Positions 53,078 through 61,840 of a DNA stretch of 64,000 nt are shown here, one piece after another (position 1 is the stretch's first letter; each line of letters begins with the position of its first letter). The notes below the pieces were generated by a model. It did no database searches. It had not been told where the DNA came from and saw nothing but the letters and a program-made list of their open reading frames with translations. A program made the position numbers and the translations under genes. The stretch lies in the NCBI RefSeq assembly GCF_023221595.1, contig NZ_CP096563.1, positions 5,389,001-5,453,000 of the forward strand, given 5' to 3'. The DNA is from Rhodococcus qingshengii JCM 15477 (lineage in GTDB: Bacteria; Actinomycetota; Actinomycetes; Mycobacteriales; Mycobacteriaceae).

Positions 53078-54028
53078 TCAGCCCCCGACGCCCACCGGTC
53101 GATCCCCGACAATCGAGATTCGATCCATCACACGACGAGCCGGGAAGTAGTCACTGGCCGCGTAGTGCTGGCAGGTCCGATTGTCCCAGAAGGCAACAGT
53201 ATTCGGCTCCCACTTCAAACGGACCTGAAATTCCGGACGATTGACGTGGCGATACAGCATCGTGAGAAGTTCGTTCGATTCTTCTTCTGACACACCCAAG
53301 ATCCGTTGCGTGAAGGTCATGTTGACGAACAACACCCGCCTGCCACTTTCCGGAATGATCCGAACCACCGGATGCTGCACAGCGGGGAACTTCGGACGCA
53401 ACATCTCGACCGCATCCACCGGCATCGACCTGCCGAACGAGTTGATCCAATCGTGTTCTGCAACAAGCGGGTCGATACGCTTCTTGATGTCTTCAGGAAG
53501 CAGATCGTAGCCAGCTGCAGTATCGGCCCACAAAGTGTCACCACCCACCTCCGGCACCTCGACCGCACGAAGAACTGCTGCGAACGAAGGAAACTCGTGC
53601 CACGTAACGTCGTTGTGCCAGTTGTTCTCGACTCCGCCGACCATCGCATCCTTCGCCAGTGTCGTGACATCGACGTCCGTCTGCCCGGGCTGCGTGTACT
53701 TGAAGAACGGATGCTGTTCGAGATCGCCCCAACGCTCGGCAAAAGCTCGATGTTCCGCTCGGTCGAGGTCCTGATCGCGGAAGAAGAGGACTTTCCATTC
53801 GAGGAGAGCTCGGCGGAGTTCCGCAATCACGGCATCAGACAGACCCCCACCGAGTCGAATACCGGAGATTTCCGCTCCGATCGTCGGCGCGACCGCCTTG
53901 ACCGCAAAGTGTTCGTACGGTGCCGGAACTACCGACTCGGGATTCCGGTGAGCAACGAGTGGACCGTACGCAGCAAGCGGGTCGGTGGGGATCGGAAAGA
54001 TTGTTGCCGCAGGAAAAAGGGTAGCCAT
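53078..54028 (-). CDS. TauD/TfdA-family Fe(II)/2-oxoglutarate dioxygenase
   Basis: A 316-residue dioxygenase. The iron triad is His and Asp in 'NWHNDVTW' and the distal His in 'CQHYAASDY', with the 2-oxoglutarate Arg in the closing 'RRVMDRISI' segment. 'VLFFRDQDL' and 'WADTAAGYDLL' are typical of taurine/2,4-D type enzymes. It probably releases sulfite, phosphonate or an alcohol from an ether or sulfonate; substrate unknown. The ATG at 54028 follows GAGGAAGTG. Divergent from the MerR gene, with no close partner gene. Confidence 0.88.
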   Translation of the reverse strand: MATLFPAATIFPIPTDPLAAYGPLVAHRNPESVVPAPYEHFAVKAVAPTIGAEISGIRLGGGLSDAVIAELRRALLEWKVLFFRDQDLDRAEHRAFAERWGDLEQHPFFKYTQPGQTDVDVTTLAKDAMVGGVENNWHNDVTWHEFPSFAAVLRAVEVPEVGGDTLWADTAAGYDLLPEDIKKRIDPLVAEHDWINSFGRSMPVDAVEMLRPKFPAVQHPVVRIIPESGRRVLFVNMTFTQRILGVSEEESNELLTMLYRHVNRPEFQVRLKWEPNTVAFWDNRTCQHYAASDYFPARRVMDRISIVGDRPVGVGG

Positions 54029-54125
54029 CAGGACACTTCCTCGAAATCGACGATGTCGTAAAGGACAAAAGTCAGATTAAGTTCACCGCCTTAAAGTGTC
54101 AACGGTCACGTTCTCCGGCGCGAAT

Positions 54126-54148
54126 CTTGACCCTGACGCCGCGTCAAG
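54126..54148 (+). promoter_or_regulatory. MerR-type promoter dyad
   Basis: CTTGAC-N11-GTCAAG spans the spacer of a TTGACC -35 (54127-54132) and a weak -10 near 54152-54158, a lengthened 19-20-base spacing. This is the hallmark of MerR-activated promoters and lies 55 bases before the merR gene. Confidence 0.65.
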
Positions 54149-54203
54149 GTTGGAGAATGGTTTTCACTGACGGAATCCGATTCGATCACGGGAGGGCAGG
54201 GCG

Positions 54204-54971
54204 ATGATGACCATCGGCGAGCTGGCCAAATTGGCCGGCACCACCGTCAGATCCGTGCGCTACTACCACTCGAACGGCCTTCTCGAAGAACCACAACGCC
54301 AACCCAACGGCTACCGCATGTACCGGGCGGTGGACCTGGCACGACTGAGTCGCATCCGCCGCCTGCGCGATCTGGGGATTCCTGTTGCCAAGATCGCCGA
54401 ACTACTCGACGGCGACGCTCACGACACTCGGTCCGCACTCGATGCCCTCGACAAGGAATTGGCGACGAAGGCCGAACAGATCGCTGTTCAGCGTGCGCAC
54501 ATCGAGTCGCTACGCCGCAATGCCGATCCTGAACTACCCGACGCGTTTTCGGAAGTGCTCGCACAGTACGTCGTTGCCGGTGCGCCGACAGCGTGGATCG
54601 ACAACGAGCGTGAACTTCTGATCCTCGCACTCACGGTCTCCGGGGGCGATCCCGAGGTCTGCGATTCACTCCTGTCCGCCCATCGCCGGGTATTGGCCGA
54701 GCCGAACCGCGAGCAGGCCATCGAATTGATAACTCGTATGTATGCCCTCGCCGACGCACCGGCTGACGCGGACACGATTGCGGCCCTTGCCATTCAGTTC
54801 TGCGACTTCACCGAGCGCGTGCTACCCGAACAGGCTGCACCGGAGGACGCTTCCCCCACCCGGCTGGTAGCGGTACTGCGCGAACACCAAGCGGATCGAC
54901 GAACCGTCACCCAGGAAAGATTCGCGAAGGCTGTGGCCGCGGAGTTCGCCGCCCGTCAATCCCGCCTCTGA
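54204..54971 (+). CDS. MerR-family regulator
   Basis: A 255-residue MerR activator. HTH residues 3-70: 'IGELAKLAGTTVRSVRYYHSNGLLEEP', wing 'GYRMYRAVDLARLSRI'. A dimerising helix follows (residues 80-115), then a large C-terminal effector domain lacking Cys, so it is not a metal sensor and resembles the drug/TipA-like class. Two tandem ATGs (54204 and 54207) follow GGGAGGGCAGGG. The MerR-type dyad just upstream suggests it controls itself and possibly the following lipoprotein gene, 78 bases away. Confidence 0.86.
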   Translation: MMTIGELAKLAGTTVRSVRYYHSNGLLEEPQRQPNGYRMYRAVDLARLSRIRRLRDLGIPVAKIAELLDGDAHDTRSALDALDKELATKAEQIAVQRAHIESLRRNADPELPDAFSEVLAQYVVAGAPTAWIDNERELLILALTVSGGDPEVCDSLLSAHRRVLAEPNREQAIELITRMYALADAPADADTIAALAIQFCDFTERVLPEQAAPEDASPTRLVAVLREHQADRRTVTQERFAKAVAAEFAARQSRL

Positions 54972-55049
54972 AAAACCCTGATTAGCCCCCACATTCGAAG
55001 TGGGGTGACCAACACTGCCCGAAAATGGGCTCAACGCAAGGACACGACA

Positions 55050-56606
55050 ATGACTGGATTCACCATGCCCAGATCACGCATGCCTCGATCACGAAGGTGG
55101 CTGGCTACCACAATCGCCGCTGCCGCACTCGCCGTACCTGCATTGGCGGCGTGCTCGGATCCTGCTACTCCGCAGGAAGATCCACAATCGAATCTCAGCG
55201 CGTTCTACGAACAGGATCTCGAGTGGGGGCCATGCGCCACAGACACCGGAACGTCGACCGCAAGTGAATGCGCCATGGTCACAGTACCTTTGGACTATTC
55301 CGCCCCCGACGGCAAGACGATCGAAGTGGCGATCTCGCGGGTCGCATCCACCGACCCCGCACAGCGACGCGGGATCCTGCTCACCAACCCCGGCGGCCCG
55401 GGCGGCCGAGGACTGGGATTGCCCGAGATTCTGAATGCGGGCATGACACCGGAAGTCGCAGCGGCATACGACGTCATCGGCACGGACACCCGAGGACTCG
55501 GCAAGAGCACACCGATCGACTGCGGCGTCGAACAGATGACATGGATGCGGTCGCCGGGCACCACGGACGAGGGATGGAACGAGAGTGTTGCGCTCGCACG
55601 CGAGGCCGCTGACACATGCTGGGACAAGTACCCGGACTATCTGCCGCACATCAATACTCAAAACATCGCCCGCGACCTCGACGTGATTCGTGGCGCCCTC
55701 GACCAGGAGAAGGCGTCGTACTTCGGGTGGTCGTACGGCACATACCTCGGTGCAACCTATGCTCAAATGTTCCCGGACAGGATCGACCGTGTGGTTCTCG
55801 ACAGTGCACCGGATCCGAAGAAATACGGATACGAGATGTTCCAGGACATGGGCCCGGCCAACGAGAAAGCGATCGACGGATTCTCGCAGTGGGCAGCAGA
55901 ACACAACTCCACCTATGCACTCGGATCGACGCCCGCCGAAGTTCGCGCCCTCATCGAGAAGCTGATCTCGGACGCGGCCACCACTCCGATACAGATCGGT
56001 GATCATGCCGTCGACGATCACGTCCTTCCATTCCTGATGTACGTCAACGGAACCGGCGACACCGAGAAGGAAAGTGAGGCATTCGCACAGGTATTGTTTC
56101 AGTTGCGCGATCTCGCCGCAGGCAAGACCGTCGAGAACATCCATCCCCAGCTGACGGGATTGATGCAGGCATGGTTCCAGACCGAACTGGGAACCGGTCC
56201 TGACTATGCCGGGACAATCGCCATCGTCTGCGGAGACGTATCGATGCCGAGCGATCCCCAGTGGTACCGCAACAAGTTGGAGGAGCACCGTGATGATCAG
56301 CCGATCTTTGCCGGCACACACAACACGATCATGCCGTGCGCGTTCTGGCGCAGTGAGGCCCCTACGCGGATCGACATCGACAACAACGTTCCGGCATTGC
56401 AGATCCAGGCAACCGGTGACACCCGCACGACGTACGACGAAGGCCTCGGCATGCATGAAGCGATGAAAGGCTCACGGCTCGTGACAGTTCCAGGCCGCAC
56501 TCATGCGGTGTTCCCGGGCTACGCGAATACTTGCGCGAACGCCGCCGTCAACTCGTACCTGCTCGACGGCTCACTGCCGGCCGAAGACGTGGTGTGCGAG
56601 TCGTGA
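55050..56606 (+). CDS. Secreted lipoprotein alpha/beta hydrolase (tripeptidyl-aminopeptidase-like)
   Basis: A 518-residue exported hydrolase. The N-terminus is basic, then hydrophobic, ending in a lipobox LAAC with Cys35, so it should be a lipoprotein. The alpha/beta domain has 'NPGGPGGRGLG' oxyanion loop, nucleophile Ser in GWSYGTYLG, Asp candidate in 'ALQIQATGDTRT' and His in 'GRTHAVF', with a C-terminal TAP-like domain. Family members are secreted aminopeptidases and esterases (SCO-type). ATG at 55050 with AAGGACACG. It converges on the acyl-CoA synthetase gene with 2 bases between. Confidence 0.88.
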   Translation: MTGFTMPRSRMPRSRRWLATTIAAAALAVPALAACSDPATPQEDPQSNLSAFYEQDLEWGPCATDTGTSTASECAMVTVPLDYSAPDGKTIEVAISRVASTDPAQRRGILLTNPGGPGGRGLGLPEILNAGMTPEVAAAYDVIGTDTRGLGKSTPIDCGVEQMTWMRSPGTTDEGWNESVALAREAADTCWDKYPDYLPHINTQNIARDLDVIRGALDQEKASYFGWSYGTYLGATYAQMFPDRIDRVVLDSAPDPKKYGYEMFQDMGPANEKAIDGFSQWAAEHNSTYALGSTPAEVRALIEKLISDAATTPIQIGDHAVDDHVLPFLMYVNGTGDTEKESEAFAQVLFQLRDLAAGKTVENIHPQLTGLMQAWFQTELGTGPDYAGTIAIVCGDVSMPSDPQWYRNKLEEHRDDQPIFAGTHNTIMPCAFWRSEAPTRIDIDNNVPALQIQATGDTRTTYDEGLGMHEAMKGSRLVTVPGRTHAVFPGYANTCANAAVNSYLLDGSLPAEDVVCES

Positions 56607-56608
56607 CC

Positions 56609-58129
56609 TCAGCCCGTCAGCTCGCTCTTGATCTCGTTCTTGAGAACTTTGCCGACCTTGGAGCGAGGTAGATCGTCCCAGACGATGACTTGCTTCGGAG
56701 TCTTCACACTTCCGATGCGAGCCTTCACGAAAGCCATCACCTCGGCGCCGTCGATGTCGGCGCCGAGGTGCGGTTGCACCACTGCCACAACGCGTTCGCC
56801 CCACTTGTCGTCCGGCAACCCGATCACTCCGCAGTCCTGAATCCCCGGATACGCCATGAGTGCCTGCTCCACCTCGACCGAATAGACGTTGAAACCGCCG
56901 GTGATGATCATGTCCTTCGCACGGTCGACGATGAACAGGAAATTGTCCTCGTCCAGGTACCCGATATCGCCGGTGTGATGCCAGCCGTGGGCTGACGCTT
57001 CCGCGGTTGCGTCGGGGTTCTTGTAATAACCCGCCATCACCAACGAACTGCGAATCACCACCTCACCACGCTCGCCATGTCCGAGCAGCGCGCCTTTGTC
57101 GTCCATGATCCCCACGGTCACCAACGGCGACGGTCGACCCGCCGACGAAAGTCGTGACGTTGCGACAGTGCCGTCCGAGCCGAAGTGCTCCTTCGGTGAC
57201 ATCGTCGAGATCATCATGGGGGCTTCACTCTGCCCGAACAGCTGAGCCATGACCGGGCCGATCTTGTCGATCGCCTCCGCGAGTCTGGTCGGGGAGATCG
57301 GCGCCGCTCCGTACCAGAAGCATTGCAGCGAGCTGAGATCCGTGGCCGACAGGGCCTCGTGCTCGAGCAGCATGTAGATGAGCGTCGGCGGCAGGAAGGT
57401 GTGAGTCACCTTGTGCTTCTGAACGTTCGCGAGGAAGTACCCGAGATCGGGCTTCGGCATGATCACCACTTCGCCGCCGAGGGCCATGATCGGGAAGCAC
57501 AGAACACCGGCGGCGTGAGTCAGCGGTGCCAGCGCCAGATACACCGGGCGCCCCTCGAACGGATAACTCATCAAGGTGATTGCGGTCATCGTCTCGATGT
57601 TGTGCCCGGTCAACATCACTCCCTTTGGCCGTCCAGTTGTACCACCGGTGCCGACCAGCATGGTGACGTCGTCGGGCGCCGCGGCGTCGAGTTCGTCTTC
57701 CCCGAGCCAGCTTTCGAGGGACTGTGCCGAATCCCACTCGCCGTCGATACAGACGAGCGTCACCAACTGGGGAAGAGCATCCTTGATCTGGTCGACGAGC
57801 GGCGCATAGGACTTCTGGAAGAACAGAGCGCGACAATCGAACAGATCCAACAGGTCTCGGTTTTCCGCAGCTTCGTTGCGAGGGTTGATCGGGCACCAGA
57901 CTGCGCCAGCCCTACTGATACCGAATACGCAGGAGAACGAGATCGGGTCGTTGCCGGACAAAATCGCGACCTTTTCGCCCGCCGCGATGCCCGAAGCCGC
58001 GAGCGAAGCTGCGAAGCGTCGGCTGAACTGCTGCACCTCGCCGTAGGAGAGAGTGCGCTCCCCCATCGTCAAACACGGTGCAGTGGAACCAAGAGAGGCT
58101 CCCTTGTCGAGATAGTCGGTCAAACGCAT
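56609..58129 (-). CDS. Acyl-CoA synthetase (AMP-binding)
   Basis: A 506-residue ANL-family ligase. ATP loop 'VGTGGTTGRPKGVMLT', 'YGAAPISPTRL', 'FGQSEAP', 'HTGDIGYLDEDNFLFIVDRAKDMIITGGFNVY', and the catalytic Lys in 'RSKVGKVLKNEI' (each in part). It should make an acyl-AMP and then an acyl-CoA; substrate unknown, perhaps a ring or side-chain acid given the SDR and saccharopine-like neighbours. ATG at 58129 with GGAGGCTCCCC. Third gene of the leftward group starting at 60.2 kb; a stem-loop precedes it. Confidence 0.89.
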   Translation of the reverse strand: MRLTDYLDKGASLGSTAPCLTMGERTLSYGEVQQFSRRFAASLAASGIAAGEKVAILSGNDPISFSCVFGISRAGAVWCPINPRNEAAENRDLLDLFDCRALFFQKSYAPLVDQIKDALPQLVTLVCIDGEWDSAQSLESWLGEDELDAAAPDDVTMLVGTGGTTGRPKGVMLTGHNIETMTAITLMSYPFEGRPVYLALAPLTHAAGVLCFPIMALGGEVVIMPKPDLGYFLANVQKHKVTHTFLPPTLIYMLLEHEALSATDLSSLQCFWYGAAPISPTRLAEAIDKIGPVMAQLFGQSEAPMMISTMSPKEHFGSDGTVATSRLSSAGRPSPLVTVGIMDDKGALLGHGERGEVVIRSSLVMAGYYKNPDATAEASAHGWHHTGDIGYLDEDNFLFIVDRAKDMIITGGFNVYSVEVEQALMAYPGIQDCGVIGLPDDKWGERVVAVVQPHLGADIDGAEVMAFVKARIGSVKTPKQVIVWDDLPRSKVGKVLKNEIKSELTG

Positions 58130-58147
58130 GGGGAGCCTCCAGGGCGG

Positions 58148-58176
58148 GGCTCCCGGCGTGCTACACGCCGGGAGCC
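58148..58176 (-). other. Intercistronic stem-loop
   Basis: Arms GGCTCCCGGCGTG and CACGCCGGGAGCC around CTA, GC-rich and perfect, between the saccharopine-like gene and the acyl-CoA synthetase gene. No T-run follows, so it may be a processing or stability element rather than a terminator. Confidence 0.5.
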
Positions 58177-58202
58177 GTGAACATGATGACGAGGACGACG
58201 AG

Positions 58203-59324
58203 TTAGGCGTTGATGGTTACTTCCGGCTCCAGAGCCAGCCCGAAACTACGTAGCGCGCCGAGCAGTTCGCGATGGCCGAACGCCTGGCAAGCCGAGGCAA
58301 GCCCGGTCCGCTTCGGCGCCTGCTGGAGCAGAGAATGCGCTGCATAGGCGTGCAGGAGGCCCGTCTGCTTGTAGTTACAGTTTCCGTGGATCACGACGTG
58401 CGAGCGACCCAGCGGGCCCGACGCGTAGACGGAGTCGAGTGAGGTGTTGATGCGCGGATTTTCACGAGGGGGCATACCGGCCTGAACCGATCCGGCGATC
58501 TCGGCCAAGGCGGCTTCCTGCTCGTCGGCGGGCAGGGTCTTGATCTGCTCCTCCACGATCTTCTGCGTCGCGACAACGCCTTCCATCACGGTGCGGTCGA
58601 ACACTCCGCCCGCAGCCTTGACGTTGGAAACTCGCGGATCGTTCTTGAACCACACCGGGTGGCATGTTCCGCCCCACGGCAATGCAAGCGCAGTTTCGTG
58701 CTGGCCGGGAACGACGACGTCGAAAGTCTGGCCGGGCGCCCACTGCACGTACTTGTTCTGCTCGAGGTAGTACCAGTTTGCCTTGAGGATGGTGAAGATC
58801 GTCTGAGTGGACGCGTAGGTGGGAAATCCCTTCCACAGCACGAGGATGTCGAGCGTATCGAGCCCCGGCGTTTCCAGTGCGATATTGGCCGCGATCTCAC
58901 CGGTGGTGTACATCTGCGCGATACCGGGCGAGAGAAGCAGGCCCTTCTCCTGATACTTGTCGCTGAACTTCTCCTGGACGTCGAGTACCCAGTCCTGCTC
59001 ACCGGTGGTATCCATGTAGTGGCAACCGGCATTCAACGCAGCCTCGACGACGGTGCCGCCGAGCTTGATGAACGGGCCGACCATATTACTGACAACCTGT
59101 GCGCCGGTGAACAATTCGGTGAGAGCCTCGACCGTGTGCTCGACCTCGACGACCTCGTGATCGACGGTGTCCAATCCGGGGATCTTGTCGAGGACCTCTT
59201 GGATGCGAGCGGCGTCGCGGCCGGCTGCGATGAACGGGATGTTGAACTCGCGCAGGTATTCACACACCAGACGGCCGGTGTACCCGGAGACGCCGTAAAC
59301 GATGACTGGCTTCTTTTCGGACAT
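58203..59324 (-). CDS. Saccharopine dehydrogenase-like NAD(P)-binding protein
   Basis: A 373-residue protein starting with a Rossmann motif, 'IVYGVSGYTGRLVCEYL', as in the saccharopine-dehydrogenase/trans-acting enoyl reductase family, then 'NMVGPFIKLGGTVVEAALNAGCHYMDTTGEQ', which is shared by the family. The rest lacks the lysine-pathway enzyme pattern. Members act as reductases for lipid or polyketide intermediates, so lysine metabolism is unlikely. ATG at 59324 with GAAAGGTTC. It lies between the SDR and the acyl-CoA synthetase in one group. Confidence 0.82.
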   Translation of the reverse strand: MSEKKPVIVYGVSGYTGRLVCEYLREFNIPFIAAGRDAARIQEVLDKIPGLDTVDHEVVEVEHTVEALTELFTGAQVVSNMVGPFIKLGGTVVEAALNAGCHYMDTTGEQDWVLDVQEKFSDKYQEKGLLLSPGIAQMYTTGEIAANIALETPGLDTLDILVLWKGFPTYASTQTIFTILKANWYYLEQNKYVQWAPGQTFDVVVPGQHETALALPWGGTCHPVWFKNDPRVSNVKAAGGVFDRTVMEGVVATQKIVEEQIKTLPADEQEAALAEIAGSVQAGMPPRENPRINTSLDSVYASGPLGRSHVVIHGNCNYKQTGLLHAYAAHSLLQQAPKRTGLASACQAFGHRELLGALRSFGLALEPEVTINA

Positions 59325-59379
59325 GTTCGTGGAACCTTTCGAAGACGTGAGAAGGGTGTACGTACGAATGAAGGGCGAG

Positions 59380-60183
59380 CTACATGCCCATGCCACCGTC
59401 GACGGGGAGGCCGATACCGGTGATGAATCGCGCGGCGTCGGAGGCCAAGAACACAACGGCGTCAGCCATGTCGTTCACTTCACCGAGGCGGCCGAGCGGG
59501 GTGAGGCCGATGACGTCTCCGACTGCTGCTTCGGCGCTGGGCCAGAGACCGAGCTTCTCCATGTCCGCCGCGAGTCCGAGACCCATCTCCGTGGCGACAA
59601 GACCCGGGTAGATGCAGTTGACGCGGACTCCGTAGCCGAGCTTGCCCGACTCGGCGGCGGCAACTCTGGTGAAGCGATCGACCGCGGACTTGGTCGCGGA
59701 GTATCCACTGATCCCGGGAAACGGAATGGTTGCGGCCACTGAAGAGATGTTGATGACGGAACCGCCGGTTCCGGCTACGCCACCCGGACGCATGCTGCGC
59801 AGTCCGTGTTTGGTTCCGAGCGCTGTTCCGAGGATGTTGACCTCACACATACGGCGGATGTCGTTCGGATCGAGGTCGACCACCAGCGAGGAAATCTCGA
59901 TGCCTGCGTTGTTGACGAGGATGTCGAAGCCGCCGAGAGTCTCCGCGGTGGCGGCGACTGCCCCTTCCCAGTTGGCATCGTCGGTGACGTCCAGCTTTAC
60001 GAAGCCGGTTTTGACTCCGCCCGAACCAACAGCCTCTGCGGTGGCACGACCCTCGTCTTCGAGAACGTCGCCGATCATCACTGACGCCCCCGCCTTCGCC
60101 AACGCCTCAGCCATTCCGGCTCCGAGCCCCTTGGCACCACCTGTGACCAGTGCTTTTCGTCCCTCGAGATCAAACACGCTCAT
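59380..60183 (-). CDS. Short-chain dehydrogenase
   Basis: A 267-residue SDR: TGGAKGLGAGMA (residues 13-24), NNAG, NISSVAA Ser, YSATK, and a 'RFITGIGLPVDGGMGM' end. The body resembles 3-alpha/20-beta-hydroxysteroid- and cyclohexanol-type dehydrogenases. ATG at 60183 with GGAGGCAGTC. First gene of the leftward group, transcribed from the region holding the TetR dyad at 60278-60313. Confidence 0.86.
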   Translation of the reverse strand: MSVFDLEGRKALVTGGAKGLGAGMAEALAKAGASVMIGDVLEDEGRATAEAVGSGGVKTGFVKLDVTDDANWEGAVAATAETLGGFDILVNNAGIEISSLVVDLDPNDIRRMCEVNILGTALGTKHGLRSMRPGGVAGTGGSVINISSVAATIPFPGISGYSATKSAVDRFTRVAAAESGKLGYGVRVNCIYPGLVATEMGLGLAADMEKLGLWPSAEAAVGDVIGLTPLGRLGEVNDMADAVVFLASDAARFITGIGLPVDGGMGM

Positions 60184-60277
60184 TTTCGACTGCCTCCATG
60201 ACTGAAACGACTCTCGCGATGCCACCGTTCACAGCGACGCTGCCAAGTGGTGTGAGTCACAGAGTATTCAACTTTGG

Positions 60278-60313
60278 ACGAGTGTCAAGATAAATCTTGA
60301 CGACTGTCAAGAT
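60278..60313. promoter_or_regulatory. TetR operator region (SDR/TetR divergent promoter)
   Basis: GTCAAGATAAATCTTGAC (60284-60301) is a perfect dyad with 7-base arms. The word ACGASTGTCAAGAT occurs twice (60278-60291 and 60300-60313), 22 bases apart, so one full and one half site are likely. Confidence 0.6.
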
Positions 60314-60406
60314 TTTGTTACACGCTCGTCAAAGACCAGGGGTTACACTGATTCGGACGCGGTGATCGTGCCGCTGTGGAAACCGCAGGGAACAGGACGT
60401 GCCATC

Positions 60407-61129
60407 GTGACCACGACAGTCGAGAAGCCTAGTGAGGCAGGGAAAAAGGCTGCACCTAGCTCACCGGGCCAGCAGTCCGACTCCGCGAAGCGGTCCGACT
60501 CCGCCAAGCGGTCCAACGCAGACAAGGTGTCGCGTCGCCAGGTCGACAAATTCTCCGAGCGACGTGATCAACTCGCCGAGGCCGCACTGCAAACCCTGGC
60601 CGAATTGGGCTACGCACGCACGAGCCTGCGCGAAATCGCCCAGAATTCGGAGTTCTCCCACGGCGTCCTGCACTACTACTTCAGCGACAAGGTCGATCTC
60701 ATCACCCACTGCGTGCGCCACTACAAGGCACGCTGCGTCACCCGCTACGACGGCATCGTCGCCACCGCGAAGACACCGGAGGAACTGAAAACCGGTTTCG
60801 GCGCACTGCTCGCCGAGACCATGATCGAAGAACCCACGATGCACCGCCTCTGGTACGACCTGCGCGCGCAGTCGATGTTCGAGGAGTCGTTCCGAGCCGA
60901 CGTCGCCGCGATCGACGAGAGTCTCGAAAACATGATCTGGCGCATTGTTTCTCGCTACGCCGAGCTTCTCGACGTAGAGGCATCGGTCACCTCGGCGGCG
61001 ATGTACGCAATCTTCGACGGCCTGTTCCAGCAGAGCCTGCTGCGCCATCTGTCCGGCGATCAGACTGCCGCAAACTATCTTTCGGTGAGCGTCCAGCAGA
61101 TGCTGCCTCTGGTAGTGCCCACTCCCTGA
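60407..61129 (+). CDS. TetR-family regulator
   Basis: A 240-residue TetR protein. An N-terminal low-complexity stretch contains the exact repeat SDSAKRSDSAKRS; the HTH is at residues 55-100 ('TSLREIAQNSEFSHGVLHYYFSDKVDLITHCV'). The recognition helix has GVLHYYF in place of the usual GxxYxYF. Start is taken as the GTG at 60407 with AACAGGACG; an in-frame GTG at 60362 is also possible. It is divergent from the SDR group and probably represses it. Stop-to-stop it abuts the next TetR gene. Confidence 0.82.
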   Translation: MTTTVEKPSEAGKKAAPSSPGQQSDSAKRSDSAKRSNADKVSRRQVDKFSERRDQLAEAALQTLAELGYARTSLREIAQNSEFSHGVLHYYFSDKVDLITHCVRHYKARCVTRYDGIVATAKTPEELKTGFGALLAETMIEEPTMHRLWYDLRAQSMFEESFRADVAAIDESLENMIWRIVSRYAELLDVEASVTSAAMYAIFDGLFQQSLLRHLSGDQTAANYLSVSVQQMLPLVVPTP

Positions 61130-61723
61130 TCAGCGAGCAGCGATGCCTTCCGCGACGTACCTGGCTCCGCGATCGAATTCTCCGACCACGTCGTAATCGG
61201 CGTCTTGCCGCCAGAAGCGGACCAACGCTCCGTACGTACCACCGATCATCTGTGCGAGAAAGAGCGGCGGGTAGTCCGATCTCACTTCGCCGGCTTCGAT
61301 ACCGGCAGTGACGATCCGGAGAAGTTCCACGTGGAACCGATGATCGTGGGCCGCCCCCGCTCCGGAGGAGGCGAAGTCGCGCTCGAGTTCTGCAGTCACC
61401 ATGCGCAGATAGCGCGGATGCATGATCGCTTGCTGCGCAAAGTCCTGAAAAATCCGGGAGATCCGATCAGAAGTCGGCATCGGCGATTCCATGAGCTGAT
61501 CCACCAGTGCCGCAAGCTGATCGAGATGATCACTGTGCAGCGCCTCGAGAACCGAGTCCTTGCCCTGGAAGTAATTGAAGAAGGTGGCTCGCGACACCTC
61601 GGCTCGCTCGGCGATGTCGTCGACGGTCGTGCTGGCGAAACCCTGCGCCGAGAACAGAATTCGAGCAGCCGAGAGCAACCTGTCGTTGGTATCGCGCTTG
61701 TTCTGTTCTCGTTTGGAAATCAC
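61130..61723 (-). CDS. TetR-family regulator (crotonase locus)
   Basis: A 197-residue TetR protein with HTH 'ASTTVDDIAERAEVSRATFFNYFQGKDSVLEAL' (residues 30-62) and a TetR_C-type end 'MIGGTYGALVRFWRQDADYD'. ATG at 61723. It is divergent from the enoyl-CoA hydratase gene, and a small dyad, TGGACT-AC-AGTCCA, sits at that gene's start, so it is the likely local repressor. Confidence 0.83.
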   Translation of the reverse strand: MISKREQNKRDTNDRLLSAARILFSAQGFASTTVDDIAERAEVSRATFFNYFQGKDSVLEALHSDHLDQLAALVDQLMESPMPTSDRISRIFQDFAQQAIMHPRYLRMVTAELERDFASSGAGAAHDHRFHVELLRIVTAGIEAGEVRSDYPPLFLAQMIGGTYGALVRFWRQDADYDVVGEFDRGARYVAEGIAAR

Positions 61724-61823
61724 GTCGACCTGCCCTTCTCCGCCTCAGAACACAGTCTTCGCCACAGTCCGGAATGTGTCCAATGTCCGTCCCGTCAGGT
61801 GACGCACCTCCGCCTCCGATAGG

Positions 61824-61837
61824 TGGACTACAGTCCA
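61824..61837 (+). promoter_or_regulatory. Candidate TetR operator at the crotonase start
   Basis: TGGACT-AC-AGTCCA ends 3 bases before the preferred ATG of the enoyl-CoA hydratase gene and would block its ribosome site or promoter. Confidence 0.45.
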
Positions 61838-61840
61838 ATT

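Noticed and set aside
55089..56456. Reverse frame opposite the lipoprotein hydrolase
   Set aside because: Antisense artefact; the forward gene has lipobox, GWSYG and TAP-like end.
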